Positions 1-9,077 are shown, numbered from the stretch's first letter. The stretch: 64,000 nt of DNA from Aliivibrio wodanis (GCA_000953695.1 LN554846.1:2798151-2862150); one strand, 5' to 3'. Numbers and translations are program-made. The notes: generated by a model not told the origin, from the sequence alone.

Positions 1-221
1 CCTAGTAGGCCACGAATACGAGCTTCGAATTGCGCTTGCTCATCACGTGCACGTTGAGCTTCTTGCTCAACTTCAGAACGACCGTTATTTGCTTGCTCAA
101 GATCTTGAGTAAGCGCTGCGTTCGTTTCTTTTAATTCTTCAACTTCCATTTGTAGCAGTGCGATTGTATCTACTGCCATCTGAACTTTAGCTTCTAGTTG
201 TTCTAATATTTCTAAAGACAT
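1..221 (-). CDS. zapB: Cell division protein ZapB (3' end outside window)
   Basis: The reading frame starts with ATG at 221 and runs off the left edge after 73 codons without a stop. The protein starts MSLEILEQLEAKVQ, followed by TIALLQMEVEELKE, and is almost wholly charged heptad sequence, as expected of the short (about 80 aa) antiparallel coiled coil ZapB. ZapB is a cytoplasmic Z-ring-associated protein that works with ZapA and MatP. It lies divergent from glpX, a neighbourhood like that of E. coli, where zapB sits beside glpFKX. Only a few residues should be missing. Identification rests on sequence recall and context. Confidence 0.9.
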   Translation of the reverse strand, partial: MSLEILEQLEAKVQMAVDTIALLQMEVEELKETNAALTQDLEQANNGRSEVEQEAQRARDEQAQFEARIRGLL

Positions 222-583
222 TCCTGCCACCTTAACTGTAATCTTCATTGGAATGCAGAGAGAATATTTTCTCTGCTGACTTATTTTCTATTTTACTCAG
301 CAATTGAAATTCTGCCATAGTGTTATTCATTAAAACACACCACATGAACAAAAAAACAGCAGAATTTACTTACTGCTGACTTACTTTCTTAAGATTAAAA
401 CGAACTTCATTCTTACACCAGAATTTCTTTCCTATTATTATGAGTAAAAACAGCAGGTTTTTCTTATAAGTCATCTTACTCTTTTTAAAAAAGCATATTC
501 ACCACTCAAAAAGCAAACGTTTCCCTTTTTGTTGTGATAAAATCTCCGCGATTTTTAAATTCATCGATTTATTCGGAGCAAAT
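222..583. other. zapB-glpX divergent intergenic region
   Basis: No gene is seen in these 362 bases. They hold the promoters of both neighbours, a hairpin at about 254-275 (arms GCAGAGA/TCTCTGC) in the zapB leader, a 17-base direct repeat (CTGCTGACTTAYTTTCT) at 273-289 and 373-389 exactly 100 bases apart, and a LacI-family-type operator at 511-526 just before glpX. Confidence 0.6.
511..526 (+). promoter_or_regulatory. Candidate LacI-family (PurR/Cra-like) operator before glpX
   Basis: AAGCAAACGTTTCCCT fits every fixed position of the degenerate PUR-box consensus ANGCAANCGNTTNCNT. The central AAACGTTT is also shared with Cra sites, although the TGAA half-site of Cra is missing. It lies 57 bases before the glpX ATG, next to an AT-rich -10-like TAAAAT at about 538-543, where a bound repressor could block the -35 region. 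Which LacI-family protein binds, if any, is inference. Confidence 0.4.
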
Positions 584-1591
584 ATGAAACGCGATTTAGC
601 AATGGCTTTTTCTCGAGTTACTGAAGGTGCCGCACTGGCTGGTTACAAATGGCTTGGCCGTGGCGATAAAAACGCTGCTGATGGTGCTGCTGTTGAAGTA
701 ATGCGTACACTTCTTAACAAAACTGATATCAGTGGCGAGATTGTTATTGGTGAAGGTGAAATCGATGATGCACCTATGCTATATATTGGCGAACACGTTG
801 GTACTGGCGGCGACGCGGTTGATATCGCGGTTGACCCTATCGAAGGTACTCGCATGACAGCAATGGGGCAATCAAATGCTCTTGCTGTATTGGCTGCTGG
901 TGAAAAAGGTAGCTTCTTAAAAGCACCTGATATGTATATGGAGAAATTGGTTGTTGGTCCTGCTGCTAAAGGCGCTATCGACTTAGCTCTTTCTCTAGAA
1001 GAAAACCTAGAAAACATCGCAAAAGCACTAGGTAAAACACTGGATACACTAGTAGTAACCACGCTTGCTAAACCTCGTCATGATGAGACGATTTCTAAAA
1101 TGCAAAAGATGGGTGTTCGTGTATTTGCTGTGCCTGATGGTGATGTAGCAGCATCGATCTTAACGTGTATGCCAGATAGCGAAGTTGACGTAATGTATTG
1201 CATCGGTGGCGCACCTGAAGGTGTGGTTTCTGCTGCAGTTATTCGAGCTTTAGATGGTGATATGCAAGCTCGTCTTCTTCCTCGTCATGAAGTAAAAGGC
1301 GATACGGAAGAAAACCGTACTCACGGTGAAGAAGAATTAAAGCGTTGTGAAGAAATGGGCGTGAAAGCGAACGTTATCTTAAAAATGACAGACATGGCAC
1401 GCAGCGATGATGTTGTTTTCGCAGCAACTGGTATCACCAAGGGTGATTTACTAGAAGGTATTACTCGCCAAGGTAATATTGCAACAACTGAGACACTGCT
1501 TATTCGTGGTCGCTGTCGTACAATTCGTCGTATTAAGTCGATTCATTATCTAGAGCGTAAAGACAAAGAAGTTAGAGATTTTATTCTTTAA
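584..1591 (+). CDS. glpX: Fructose-1,6-bisphosphatase class II
   Basis: The 335-residue protein is the usual length for GlpX, the Mn-dependent class II enzyme that hydrolyses fructose-1,6-bisphosphate to fructose-6-phosphate in gluconeogenesis, in the cytoplasm. Metal and substrate motifs are intact: GEGEID at 56-61 and DPIEGT at 84-89, then a GGAPEG loop near 208-213. The ATG at 584 has a GGAGC ribosome binding site nine bases upstream. glpF and glpK are not next to it on the visible side, so it may be transcribed alone. A PurR/Cra-like operator lies upstream. A dispersed repeat begins about four bases after its stop codon. Confidence 0.96.
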   Translation: MKRDLAMAFSRVTEGAALAGYKWLGRGDKNAADGAAVEVMRTLLNKTDISGEIVIGEGEIDDAPMLYIGEHVGTGGDAVDIAVDPIEGTRMTAMGQSNALAVLAAGEKGSFLKAPDMYMEKLVVGPAAKGAIDLALSLEENLENIAKALGKTLDTLVVTTLAKPRHDETISKMQKMGVRVFAVPDGDVAASILTCMPDSEVDVMYCIGGAPEGVVSAAVIRALDGDMQARLLPRHEVKGDTEENRTHGEEELKRCEEMGVKANVILKMTDMARSDDVVFAATGITKGDLLEGITRQGNIATTETLLIRGRCRTIRRIKSIHYLERKDKEVRDFIL

Positions 1592-1845
1592 GATCAGGGA
1601 CGAGAGGCGAGGACGCTTCACTCGAGGAGCGAGGAAGAGCTAAGTTCTTTGAATAAATTTGAAACCGTGGGTGTGAGAGCATCTGCGGTTTTTTTAAACT
1701 AGAAACTATACACTGCGCTAACTAGAGACTATAAGTGCATATATAATTGACTTGAGATCGAATATATTAAAACGTAAGTGCTTTGATTTTATAGTTTCTA
1801 GAGCGAAGCGTTCTAGTTAGCGCAGCGTATAGCTATCTCACAAAC
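1592..1845. repeat. Intergenic repeat island 1 (T module, then inverted P pair)
   Basis: Directly after the glpX stop comes the T module (GGGACGAG...CGAGGAGCGAGGAAGAGC, 1597-1640). An inverted pair of the P module (CTATACRCTGCGCTAACTAG) follows at 1706-1727 and 1812-1832. The arms also share TTATAGT.CTAG, so 1703-1832 could fold into a long hairpin around an AT-rich loop. Nothing in the stretch up to 1939 looks like a gene. Related copies occur at 3.79, 4.83, 7.14, 7.22, 9.02, 10.66, 10.75, 10.99 and 12.19 kb. Confidence 0.85.
1663..1695 (+). terminator. Probable glpX terminator
   Basis: An ACCG...CGGT hairpin with wobble-paired interior is followed by a run of seven T, about 70 bases after the glpX stop and downstream of the T repeat module. 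The stem is weak, so the call is moderate. Confidence 0.45.
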
Positions 1846-1939
1846 GAGACAGCCCTTCAATATCCCCCATTCCATCTTCTCAAAATCACAAAACACCAAC
1901 TAAGCTAAATTCATTAATGCAAACATGAGGAATTAGCCA

Positions 1940-2293
1940 ATGCCATGTTCACCTAATCACACTAGCTTACCTTCTTTCGATGAACTGAAAACATTAGCCG
2001 AAACCGACCTAGACCAACTAGAGCAATTGCGTCATCAGCTCAGTATGGAATTGATTGATAGCTTACCAGAGAATCATCAGGAATATTTGCGAGCACAACA
2101 AAATCGTATCAACCGCATTATTGAAAGAGGTAACAACCCAAATCATGTTAATATTTTATTAGGACAAGAGCTTAGTAAACAATTTGTACGCTTTAGCGAT
2201 TCACTCAATAATCCACTTGGTGAAATCCAAACCGCAGAAATTATTCAATTCCCAGATGCAAATAATCGCGTTTCTAATAACACAAAACATTAA
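1940..2293 (+). CDS. DUF3135 family protein
   Basis: This 117-residue cytoplasmic protein has the conserved FDELKTLAETDLDQLEQLR stretch near residues 14-32 and a mid-protein RINRIIERG segment. I recognise this as the DUF3135 family of small Vibrio/Shewanella proteins, whose function is unknown. The sequence is charged and helical, with no signal peptide, membrane segment or cysteine cluster beyond Cys3. GAGGAA precedes the ATG at suitable spacing. It stands alone, convergent with the CHMI gene 27 bases downstream. The family assignment is from memory of its sequence pattern. Confidence 0.75.
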   Translation: MPCSPNHTSLPSFDELKTLAETDLDQLEQLRHQLSMELIDSLPENHQEYLRAQQNRINRIIERGNNPNHVNILLGQELSKQFVRFSDSLNNPLGEIQTAEIIQFPDANNRVSNNTKH

Positions 2294-2320
2294 TTACTCA
2301 GTATTGGTGCTCAGTAGAAA

Positions 2321-2665
2321 TTAACCTACTTTCTGAAAACTTTCTTGATCCATATCTCGCACATTGATAGTTAAACTGTCAATGTGACTTGCTTGCTCTA
2401 CTAAAATACCCATTAATCGACGACTTAACTCTCTTTTCTGTTCCATAGTTCTGCCCGATAATAAATCTACAGTAATATGGATAAAATCAGCACTATTTCC
2501 TTTATCCCCCACTAACCAAGAGTGAACTCTAATGGCTCTAGATTTCACATCTTTACTGGAAAATAACTCCGAATCAATCATCACCTGATGTAAATCTTCT
2601 AGCAGCCCCTGCATATTTAAACGGTCTTCTGCTGAGTTTGAGTATTCCATAACTAAATGCGGCAT
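2321..2665 (-). CDS. 5-carboxymethyl-2-hydroxymuconate delta-isomerase family protein
   Basis: The 114-residue protein matches CHMI of the tautomerase superfamily. It starts MPHLVMEYS, so Pro2 becomes the N-terminal catalytic base after Met removal, and a late ITVDLLSGRTMEQK segment is present. True CHMI (HpaF) isomerises an intermediate of homoprotocatechuate breakdown. No other hpa gene is nearby, so the physiological substrate is uncertain. The ATG follows AAGGAAG. It is transcribed away from tpiA, with 273 bases between the two starts. Confidence is high for the family and low for the pathway. Confidence 0.8.
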   Translation of the reverse strand: MPHLVMEYSNSAEDRLNMQGLLEDLHQVMIDSELFSSKDVKSRAIRVHSWLVGDKGNSADFIHITVDLLSGRTMEQKRELSRRLMGILVEQASHIDSLTINVRDMDQESFQKVG

Positions 2666-2712
2666 CGTTACTTCCTTTTATTATACGACTGAATAAATGA
2701 TTATTTTTCCAT

Positions 2713-2765
2713 CATTAGGGCAAAGAGGATAAGTTACAATCTCCTCAATAAAAAAGTGCCTAATG
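2713..2765. other. Nested inverted repeat in the CHMI-tpiA divergent region
   Basis: Outer arms CATTAGGGCA and TGCCTAATG enclose inner arms GAGGA and TCCTC. Together they form an imperfect cruciform or hairpin of 53 bases, midway between the divergent starts. It could be an operator region or the leader of either transcript, and no known regulator motif was recognised. Confidence 0.4.
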
Positions 2766-2938
2766 AATCACATTTAAGATCACCCCCATATTTCTACATT
2801 ACAGCTAATAATTTTTCGCATCTCGAAATAAAAGCACTAAAATTATGCATAAAAATGATTTTAGACACTAAATCTGTCGCAAAATCTGTTATATTTTTAC
2901 GCAAGTTTTTTACATTAATTTGAATTGGAGAGAATCCT

Positions 2939-3709
2939 ATGCGTCATCCTGTAGTTATGGGTAACTGGAAACTAAACGGCAGCAAAGAAATGGTTGTTGA
3001 TCTACTAAACGGTCTTAACGCTGAACTTGAAGGCGTTACAGGCGTAGACGTTGCAGTTGCTCCACCAGCACTTTTCGTTGACCTTGCTGAGCGTACGCTT
3101 ACTGAAGCTGGCAGCGCAATCATCCTAGGTGCTCAAAACACTGACCTAAACAACAGCGGTGCTTTCACTGGCGACATGTCTCCAGCTATGCTTAAAGAGT
3201 TCGGCGCTTCTCACATCATCATCGGTCACTCTGAGCGTCGTGAATACCACGCTGAGTCTGACGAGTTTGTTGCTAAGAAATTCGCATTCCTAAAAGAAAA
3301 CGGCCTAACTCCTGTTCTTTGTATCGGTGAATCTGAAGCACAAAACGAAGCTGGCGAAACGGTAGCAGTTTGTGCACGTCAACTTGACGCTGTTATCAAC
3401 ACTCAAGGCGTTGACGCTCTTGAAGGCGCTATCATCGCTTACGAACCAATCTGGGCTATCGGTACTGGTAAAGCAGCTACAGCTGACGATGCACAACGCA
3501 TCCACGCTCAAATCCGTGCTCACATTGCTGAGAAATCAGAAGAAGTTGCTAAGAACGTTGTTATCCAATACGGCGGTTCTGTTAAACCTGAAAACGCAGC
3601 AGCTTACTTCGCACAACCAGACATCGATGGTGCTCTAGTTGGCGGCGCAGCTCTTGACGCGAAAAGCTTTGCAGCTATCGCTAAAGCAGCAGCTGAAGCA
3701 AAAGCTTAA
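2939..3709 (+). CDS. tpiA: Triosephosphate isomerase
   Basis: The 256-residue protein is TpiA, which interconverts dihydroxyacetone phosphate and glyceraldehyde-3-phosphate in glycolysis and gluconeogenesis. Catalytic residues are Lys11 (GNWKLNG), His97 (IIGHSERR) and Glu169 ([14 protein letters not shown], which includes the flexible loop 6). The phosphate-binding YGGSVKP and GALVGGAAL motifs follow near the C-terminus. The ATG follows GGAGAG. Codon use is strongly biased (CGT, GGT, CTT/CTA, AAC), as in very highly expressed genes. A strong terminator follows, so it is probably monocistronic. Confidence 0.98.
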   Translation: MRHPVVMGNWKLNGSKEMVVDLLNGLNAELEGVTGVDVAVAPPALFVDLAERTLTEAGSAIILGAQNTDLNNSGAFTGDMSPAMLKEFGASHIIIGHSERREYHAESDEFVAKKFAFLKENGLTPVLCIGESEAQNEAGETVAVCARQLDAVINTQGVDALEGAIIAYEPIWAIGTGKAATADDAQRIHAQIRAHIAEKSEEVAKNVVIQYGGSVKPENAAAYFAQPDIDGALVGGAALDAKSFAAIAKAAAEAKA

Positions 3710-3741
3710 TTTTTAAATTCTCGTTTTAGAGTTTAAATTGT

Positions 3742-3770
3742 AAAAAGGTCAACTTCGGTTGGCCTTTTTT
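3742..3770 (+). terminator. tpiA rho-independent terminator
   Basis: AAAAAGG(T)CAAC, a TTCG tetraloop and GTTGGCCTTTTTT form a classic stem-loop with a T-run, 32 bases after the tpiA stop. Confidence 0.9.
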
Positions 3771-3789
3771 GTATCTATTGATTGGGAAA

Positions 3790-3810
3790 CTATACGCTGC
3801 GCTAACTAGA
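3790..3810 (+). repeat. P-module, left copy outside the DUF559 island
   Basis: CTATACGCTGCGCTAACTAG lies here in forward orientation, and its inverted partner is at 4825-4845. The two copies bracket about 1 kb that contains the DUF559 element and its short derivative. Both also carry the neighbouring CTATAAG/GCTCTTATAG and TTTCAGG/CCTGAAA modules. Confidence 0.85.
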
Positions 3811-3861
3811 ACGCTTTGCTCTAGAGACTATAAGATCAAAAGCGAGGTTTCAGGCAGAATT

Positions 3862-4500
3862 GTGACCGCTAAAATTCCAGCGACAAAGAACAGTTCTCCC
3901 CCTTAATCACTAGGGTTATGAGATCAATATAGTCAATACAAGGGGGAGTTAGAGGGGGTTGTAACTAAATATACTTTTTTATACAAAGAAGCACATTATC
4001 ACAGTTATCTAAAACATCTTGATTCGTAAATCTAATGACCTTTATTCCTAAATTTTCCATAAACAAATTTCTAGCTTCATCATACTGCTGGGCTTCAATA
4101 GAAAAATGGCTGTTTCCATCAATCTCAATAACTAACTTTCTTTCACTACAAAAAAAATCAACAACATAATTTCCAATCCCATGCTGCCTTCTAAACTTAA
4201 CCCCTAACTGATTTTTCCTTAGGTAAAACCACAATTCTTTTTCTGCATGTGGCATATCATTTCGTAGATTTTGTCTTAGTATTCTTTGTTTATTCTGGTT
4301 AAAAACATTTGCCATATTGATAACTTATCGAAAATTAATCTCAATAAACAATAGAGAAAAAGGAGTGGATACGATAAAAAAATCAGAGTAATTGCGATCA
4401 CATTCAACATTATTTACAACCCCTCCTAGCCTCCCCTTATATCAACATCATCAACCTTAATAAATAATCACTCAAGGGGAGGAACTGTATTGTGATCGCT
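3862..4500 (-). mobile_element. Putative DUF559-encoding element with long inverted ends
   Basis: The left end X (3862-3961) and right end Y (4417-4500) are diverged inverted copies of one sequence. Each holds a short hairpin closed by CTCCCC/GGGGAG and carries GTTG next to the interior and a GTGATCGCT-type outer tip. They enclose one gene, a DUF559 nuclease-like protein whose TAG lies four bases inside X. X recurs at 4492-4591 with 92 of 100 bases identical, and Y at 4636-4719 with 79 of 84 identical. That second unit has no gene. The layout resembles an autonomous element beside a MITE-like deletion derivative. Mobility is inferred, and no target-site duplication was identified. Confidence 0.55.
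3965..4315 (-). CDS. DUF559 domain protein (VSR/PD-(D/E)XK nuclease-like)
   Basis: The 116-residue protein matches the DUF559 family, which is related to very-short-patch-repair endonucleases. A helical N-terminus (residues 1-35, with AEKELWFYLR) precedes the nuclease core. That core comprises FRRQHGIGNYVVDFFC (42-56) with Asp53, then KLVIEIDGNSH (60-70) with Glu64 and Asp66, and a late KVIRFTNQDVL segment. The catalytic pattern D...ExD looks intact. It is AT-rich in codon use, unlike tpiA or groEL on either side, and sits alone between inverted repeats. Activity and role are unknown. It could be an accessory or transposition-like nuclease for the surrounding repeats, but that is inference. 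Confidence 0.8.
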   Translation of the reverse strand: MANVFNQNKQRILRQNLRNDMPHAEKELWFYLRKNQLGVKFRRQHGIGNYVVDFFCSERKLVIEIDGNSHFSIEAQQYDEARNLFMENLGIKVIRFTNQDVLDNCDNVLLCIKKYI

Positions 4501-4719
4501 AAAATTACAGCGACAAAGAACGGTTCTCCCCCTTAATTACTATGGTTATGAGATCTGTATAGTCAATATAAGGGGGAGTTAGAGGGGGTTGCTCATATTT
4601 TCTTAATTATGAAGATAAATTAAACCCATTACTAACAACCCCTCCTAACCTCACCTTATATCAACATCATCAATCTCAATAAATAATCACTCAAGGGGAG
4701 GAACTGTATTGTGGTCGCT
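4492..4719. mobile_element. MITE-like derivative of the DUF559 element
   Basis: This unit is end X2 (4492-4591), a 44-base AT-rich filler, and end Y2 (4636-4719). Both ends are over 90% identical to those of the gene-bearing unit on its left. It shares the GTGATCGCT tip with that unit, so the two abut head to tail. With no reading frame it could only move, if at all, by using a protein supplied elsewhere. Confidence 0.55.
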
Positions 4720-4824
4720 GTAATTTCCACGATCACCTCTGAAATCTGCAAGCGCAGCGATCTGAATTCTGCTTTTCCTGAAACCTAATTCATTGCCACG
4801 CCAATCATACTCGCTCTTATAGTC

Positions 4825-4845
4825 TCTAGTTAGCGCAGCGTATAG
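4825..4845 (-). repeat. P-module, right copy outside the DUF559 island
   Basis: TCTAGTTAGCGCAGCGTATA is the reverse complement of the copy at 3790-3810. It is preceded by a GCTCTTATAG arm and by the CCTGAAACCT module. Confidence 0.85.
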
Positions 4846-4863
4846 CCTCTAGCTTCAAAGCAT

Positions 4864-4900
4864 AAAAAACCGAGGCACTTACGAATAAGTTAACCTCGGC
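4864..4900 (-). terminator. groESL operon terminator
   Basis: On the minus strand, CCGAGG...ACTTA, loop TTCG and TAAGT...CCTCGG are followed by a TTTTTT run, 48 bases beyond the groEL stop. Confidence 0.88.
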
Positions 4901-4947
4901 TCTCAATTTGAACGTTTGTCTATTTAGACAATAGGTTCAGGGGATGA

Positions 4948-6612
<1,665 letters not shown>

Positions 6613-6675
6613 TTAATATCGCTTTAATATCGAAAATAGCAGATTTCGAACAACGAATTACTCAACGAGAGCTGA

Positions 6676-6963
6676 TTATTCAACAATAGCCAGAATGTTG
6701 TATTCAGACATGATCAATACTTCTTTGCCTTCGATCTTCTCAACCTTGATGTTGCCTTCTGCAAAGATCACTGAATCGCCAACTTTTACGTCTAATGGTT
6801 GTACAGAACCATTCTCTAGAATGCGGCCTTTGCCAGCAGCTAGAACCGTACCGCGCGTTGATTTTTCAGCCGCAGAGCCAGTTAGCACGATGCCACCTGC
6901 AGATTTTGATTCAACTTCTTGGCGTTCAACGATCACACGGTCATGTAAAGGACGGATATTCAT
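6676..6963 (-). CDS. groS: Co-chaperonin GroES (Hsp10)
   Basis: The 95-residue protein is GroES, the heptameric lid of GroEL. It begins [16 protein letters not shown], has the mobile loop that contacts GroEL (about residues 17-34, [17 protein letters not shown]), and ends [13 protein letters not shown] stands eight bases before the ATG at 6963. It is the first gene of groES-groEL, with a candidate sigma-32 promoter about 60 bases upstream. Confidence 0.98.
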   Translation of the reverse strand: MNIRPLHDRVIVERQEVESKSAGGIVLTGSAAEKSTRGTVLAAGKGRILENGSVQPLDVKVGDSVIFAEGNIKVEKIEGKEVLIMSEYNILAIVE

Positions 6964-7024
6964 TGGGCGTCTCCTGATAATTTTCCATTTAAGAATAAAG
7001 TGCCATGATTTGGCTTTGGTTTAT

Positions 7025-7053
7025 TAATGGGGTTTTTAGGGGGGGATTGCAAG
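7025..7053 (-). promoter_or_regulatory. Sigma-32-type heat-shock promoter of groESL
   Basis: Read on the minus strand, CTTGCAA (7053-7047), a 14-base spacer and CCCCATTA (7032-7025) fit the RpoH consensus CTTGAAA-N11-16-CCCCATNT well. The -10 element is about 60 bases from the groES ATG. The repeat island begins only some 30 bases further upstream. Confidence 0.8.
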
Positions 7054-7077
7054 GGTTTATGGCTAAATTTTTGAAGA

Positions 7078-7310
7078 AAGCGCAGAGTTCAGATCGGTCG
7101 CAAGCTCCCTTGCAGAATTCAGAGGTGATCGCTGAAGGCTATACGCTTCGCTAACTAGAAACTAGACCGCTTCGCTTCTATAAGAGCAAGAGCAGCACCA
7201 TACTCGCTTTTGATCTTATAGTCTCTAGTTAGCGCAGCGTATAGTTTCTAGTTCTATTTACCCTTACTCGTCCCTCGAGCGAAGCGTCCTCGAATCTCGT
7301 CCCTATTTCC
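7078..7310. repeat. Intergenic repeat island upstream of groESL (R, P-Q-P', T)
   Basis: Order from the left: R module (CAGATCGGTCGCAAGCTCCC, then GAATTCAGAGGTGATCGC) to 7133; P at 7139-7159; the arm CTATAAGAGCAAGAGC; an inverted GCTTTTGATCTTATAG; P' at 7224-7244; and the T module (CTCGTCCCTCGAGCGAAGCG... to 7306). The P arms can pair into a hairpin of about 105 bases. The 6964-7346 gap has no gene. It also holds the groESL promoter and the start region of the MATE gene. Confidence 0.85.
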
Positions 7311-7346
7311 GATACACTACCCATCCCACCACCACTCGAGAAAACC

Positions 7347-8696
7347 ATGCTAGATAAACACGGTTTACTAACCCAACCTATCGCCGACGTATTACAAAAA
7401 CTCACCACCCCAATGGTGTTCGGCATGGTCGCGATTCTTCTGTTCAACTTGGTGGATACCTTCTTTATTTCATTGCTTGGTACAGATGCCCTTGCCGCAG
7501 TGAGCTTTACCTTTCCCGTCACTTTCGCTGTTAACTGCATTACGATGGGCATTGGGGTTGGATTATCAGCCTCTATCGGGCGTTTACTCGGACAAGGCAA
7601 CAGTAAGCACGCAGCTCAATTAACCACGCACGGATTAATCTTAGCGGTCATTCTTATTCTTATTGCTTGTAGCATCGGATTTTTCACCATTAACCCCCTA
7701 TTCCGATTATTAGGAGCAGAAGATAAGCTACTTCCTCTTATTCACGAATATATGTCCATTTGGTATCTCACCATTCCGCTGCTTGTTATTCCAATGTCGA
7801 GCAACAGTGCTATTCGAGCAACCGGCGATACCACCACTCCCGCCAAAATCATGATGCTGGCAGGGCTAATCAATGGCGTACTCGATCCTCTACTTATCTT
7901 TGGTTATGGCCCTTTTCCTGAACTGGGTATTCAAGGCGCTGCAATAGCCAGTGGCGTGAGTTGGTTTGGTGCATTGCTTGGTTCTTTCTATGTACTCACT
8001 CGAAAAGTAAAACTACTCGCACCACCAAAGCCATCAGAAATGAAACAAGACTGGCAACAGATCTTAAAAATCGGCTCACCAGCTGCACTATCAAATGCAT
8101 TAAATCCTATCTCAGGGGCTATTTTAATGATGATGCTTGCTAGCCAAGGTACCGTCGCGGTTGCCTCTTATGGTGCAGCGCAACGGGTCGAGTCATTAAT
8201 GCTATTAGTGATAATGGCATTGACCTCTTCACTAAGCCCATTTGTAGCGCAAAATCTCGGAGCGAAACAGCCAGAGCGAGTCAAAGAAGCGATCTTCTTA
8301 GCAATGAAGTTCTCCGTCTTTTTCCAACTGTTTCTTTATATTTTGATTGTTCCATTGAGTATTCCGCTATCACATTTATTCAGCCAAGATGACGCCGTAC
8401 AACACGGCCTCTGGATGTATTTGATTTGTGTGCCCTTCAGTTATGGATTCCAAGGGATTGTGATGGTGCTTGTTAGTAGCCTAAATGCGATGCAAAAACC
8501 GTTACATTCTTTCAGTTGGAGTTTCATGAGATTGTTTGTATTTACCTTGCCGACGGCTTGGGTTGGTAGTCATTTTTACGGAATGGAAGGACTGTTTGTT
8601 GGGATAGCGATAGGGAATGTGTTGGGTGGAATTAGCGCCTTTTGGTATTTAAAAGCAGGGGCGAGATTCGAGGAACGAGGAAAAGCGAAGAGCTAG
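7347..8696 (+). CDS. MATE family multidrug efflux transporter
   Basis: The 449-residue inner-membrane protein has twelve hydrophobic segments in two similar halves, typical of MATE cation/drug antiporters. N-terminal motifs include NLVDTFFISLLGTDALAAVSF (residues 33-53) and GIGVGLSASIGR. A second-half counterpart, AQRVESLMLLVIM followed by NLGAKQPERV, is also present. The substrate is unknown. The start at 7347 lacks a strong Shine-Dalgarno sequence. Unusually, its last dozen residues (GARFEERGKAKS) are encoded by the dispersed T repeat, so the native C-terminus may have been replaced or extended. Confidence 0.9.
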   Translation: MLDKHGLLTQPIADVLQKLTTPMVFGMVAILLFNLVDTFFISLLGTDALAAVSFTFPVTFAVNCITMGIGVGLSASIGRLLGQGNSKHAAQLTTHGLILAVILILIACSIGFFTINPLFRLLGAEDKLLPLIHEYMSIWYLTIPLLVIPMSSNSAIRATGDTTTPAKIMMLAGLINGVLDPLLIFGYGPFPELGIQGAAIASGVSWFGALLGSFYVLTRKVKLLAPPKPSEMKQDWQQILKIGSPAALSNALNPISGAILMMMLASQGTVAVASYGAAQRVESLMLLVIMALTSSLSPFVAQNLGAKQPERVKEAIFLAMKFSVFFQLFLYILIVPLSIPLSHLFSQDDAVQHGLWMYLICVPFSYGFQGIVMVLVSSLNAMQKPLHSFSWSFMRLFVFTLPTAWVGSHFYGMEGLFVGIAIGNVLGGISAFWYLKAGARFEERGKAKS

Positions 8697-9045
8697 GAAG
8701 AGCAGAGTTCAGGTTTCAGATCGGTCGCAAGCTCCCTTACAGGGTTCAGAGGTGAACGTTGTAATTGCAACGACAAAGATGGTTCTCCCCCTTTGAACGC
8801 TGATGATTATGAGATTGATATAGCCTACACAAGGGGGAGTTAGAGGGGGTTGGTTATGCAATATTTACATTATTTCCAATCTCAGCAATACACCTATCAA
8901 GGGGAGGAACAGTATTGCTATCACTGTAGCCACCACGATCACCTCTGAATTCTGCAAGCGAAGCGAACTGAACTCTTTGCTCTTCGCTTTTGCTTTTATA
9001 GGAGCGAAGCGGTCTAGTCTCTAGTTAGCGCAGTGTATAGTCTCT
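8655..9045. repeat. Repeat island between MATE gene and gpmI, with a third DUF559-type element remnant
   Basis: The island starts inside the MATE 3' end (T module, 8655-8690). It continues with an R module (8714-8758), an X-type element end (8752-8852), AT-rich filler, and a truncated Y-type end (about 8885-8930). An inverted R (8938-8966) and a P' module at 9020-9040 complete it. Thus the order is mirrored around the centre, like layers of a nest. No gene lies between 8697 and 9125. Confidence 0.8.
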
Positions 9046-9062
9046 GGCCCATTTTCAAACTT

Positions 9063-9077
9063 TGTAGTAAAATTACA
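9063..9077. promoter_or_regulatory. Candidate HexR operator upstream of gpmI
   Basis: TGTAGTAAAATTACA differs at a single position from the HexR consensus TGTAATWWWATTACA. HexR is the RpiR-family regulator of central carbon genes in many gammaproteobacteria, vibrios included, and responds to 2-keto-3-deoxy-6-phosphogluconate. The site lies 48 bases before the gpmI ATG and is enclosed by a second symmetric arm pair (CTTTGT/ACAAAG). Regulation is inferred from the match and the target gene. Confidence 0.6.

Larger units (their letters stand above)
4316..4947. other. Gene-free stretch between DUF559 gene and groEL
   Basis: The 632 bases contain the DUF559 leader (to about 4416), repeat end Y1 (4417-4500), the short derivative element (4492-4719), an R module (about 4728-4770), the right P copy (4825-4845) and the groESL terminator (4864-4900). 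No coding sequence is supported. Confidence 0.75.

Noticed and set aside
643..1062. Minus-strand open frame of 139 codons inside glpX
   Set aside because: It is fully antisense to a conserved gene, has no homology I recognise, and reflects codon bias of glpX.
3781..4860. CRISPR array as explanation for the repeats
   Set aside because: Repeat lengths (20 to 100 bp), inverted orientation and irregular spacing do not fit, and no cas gene is present.
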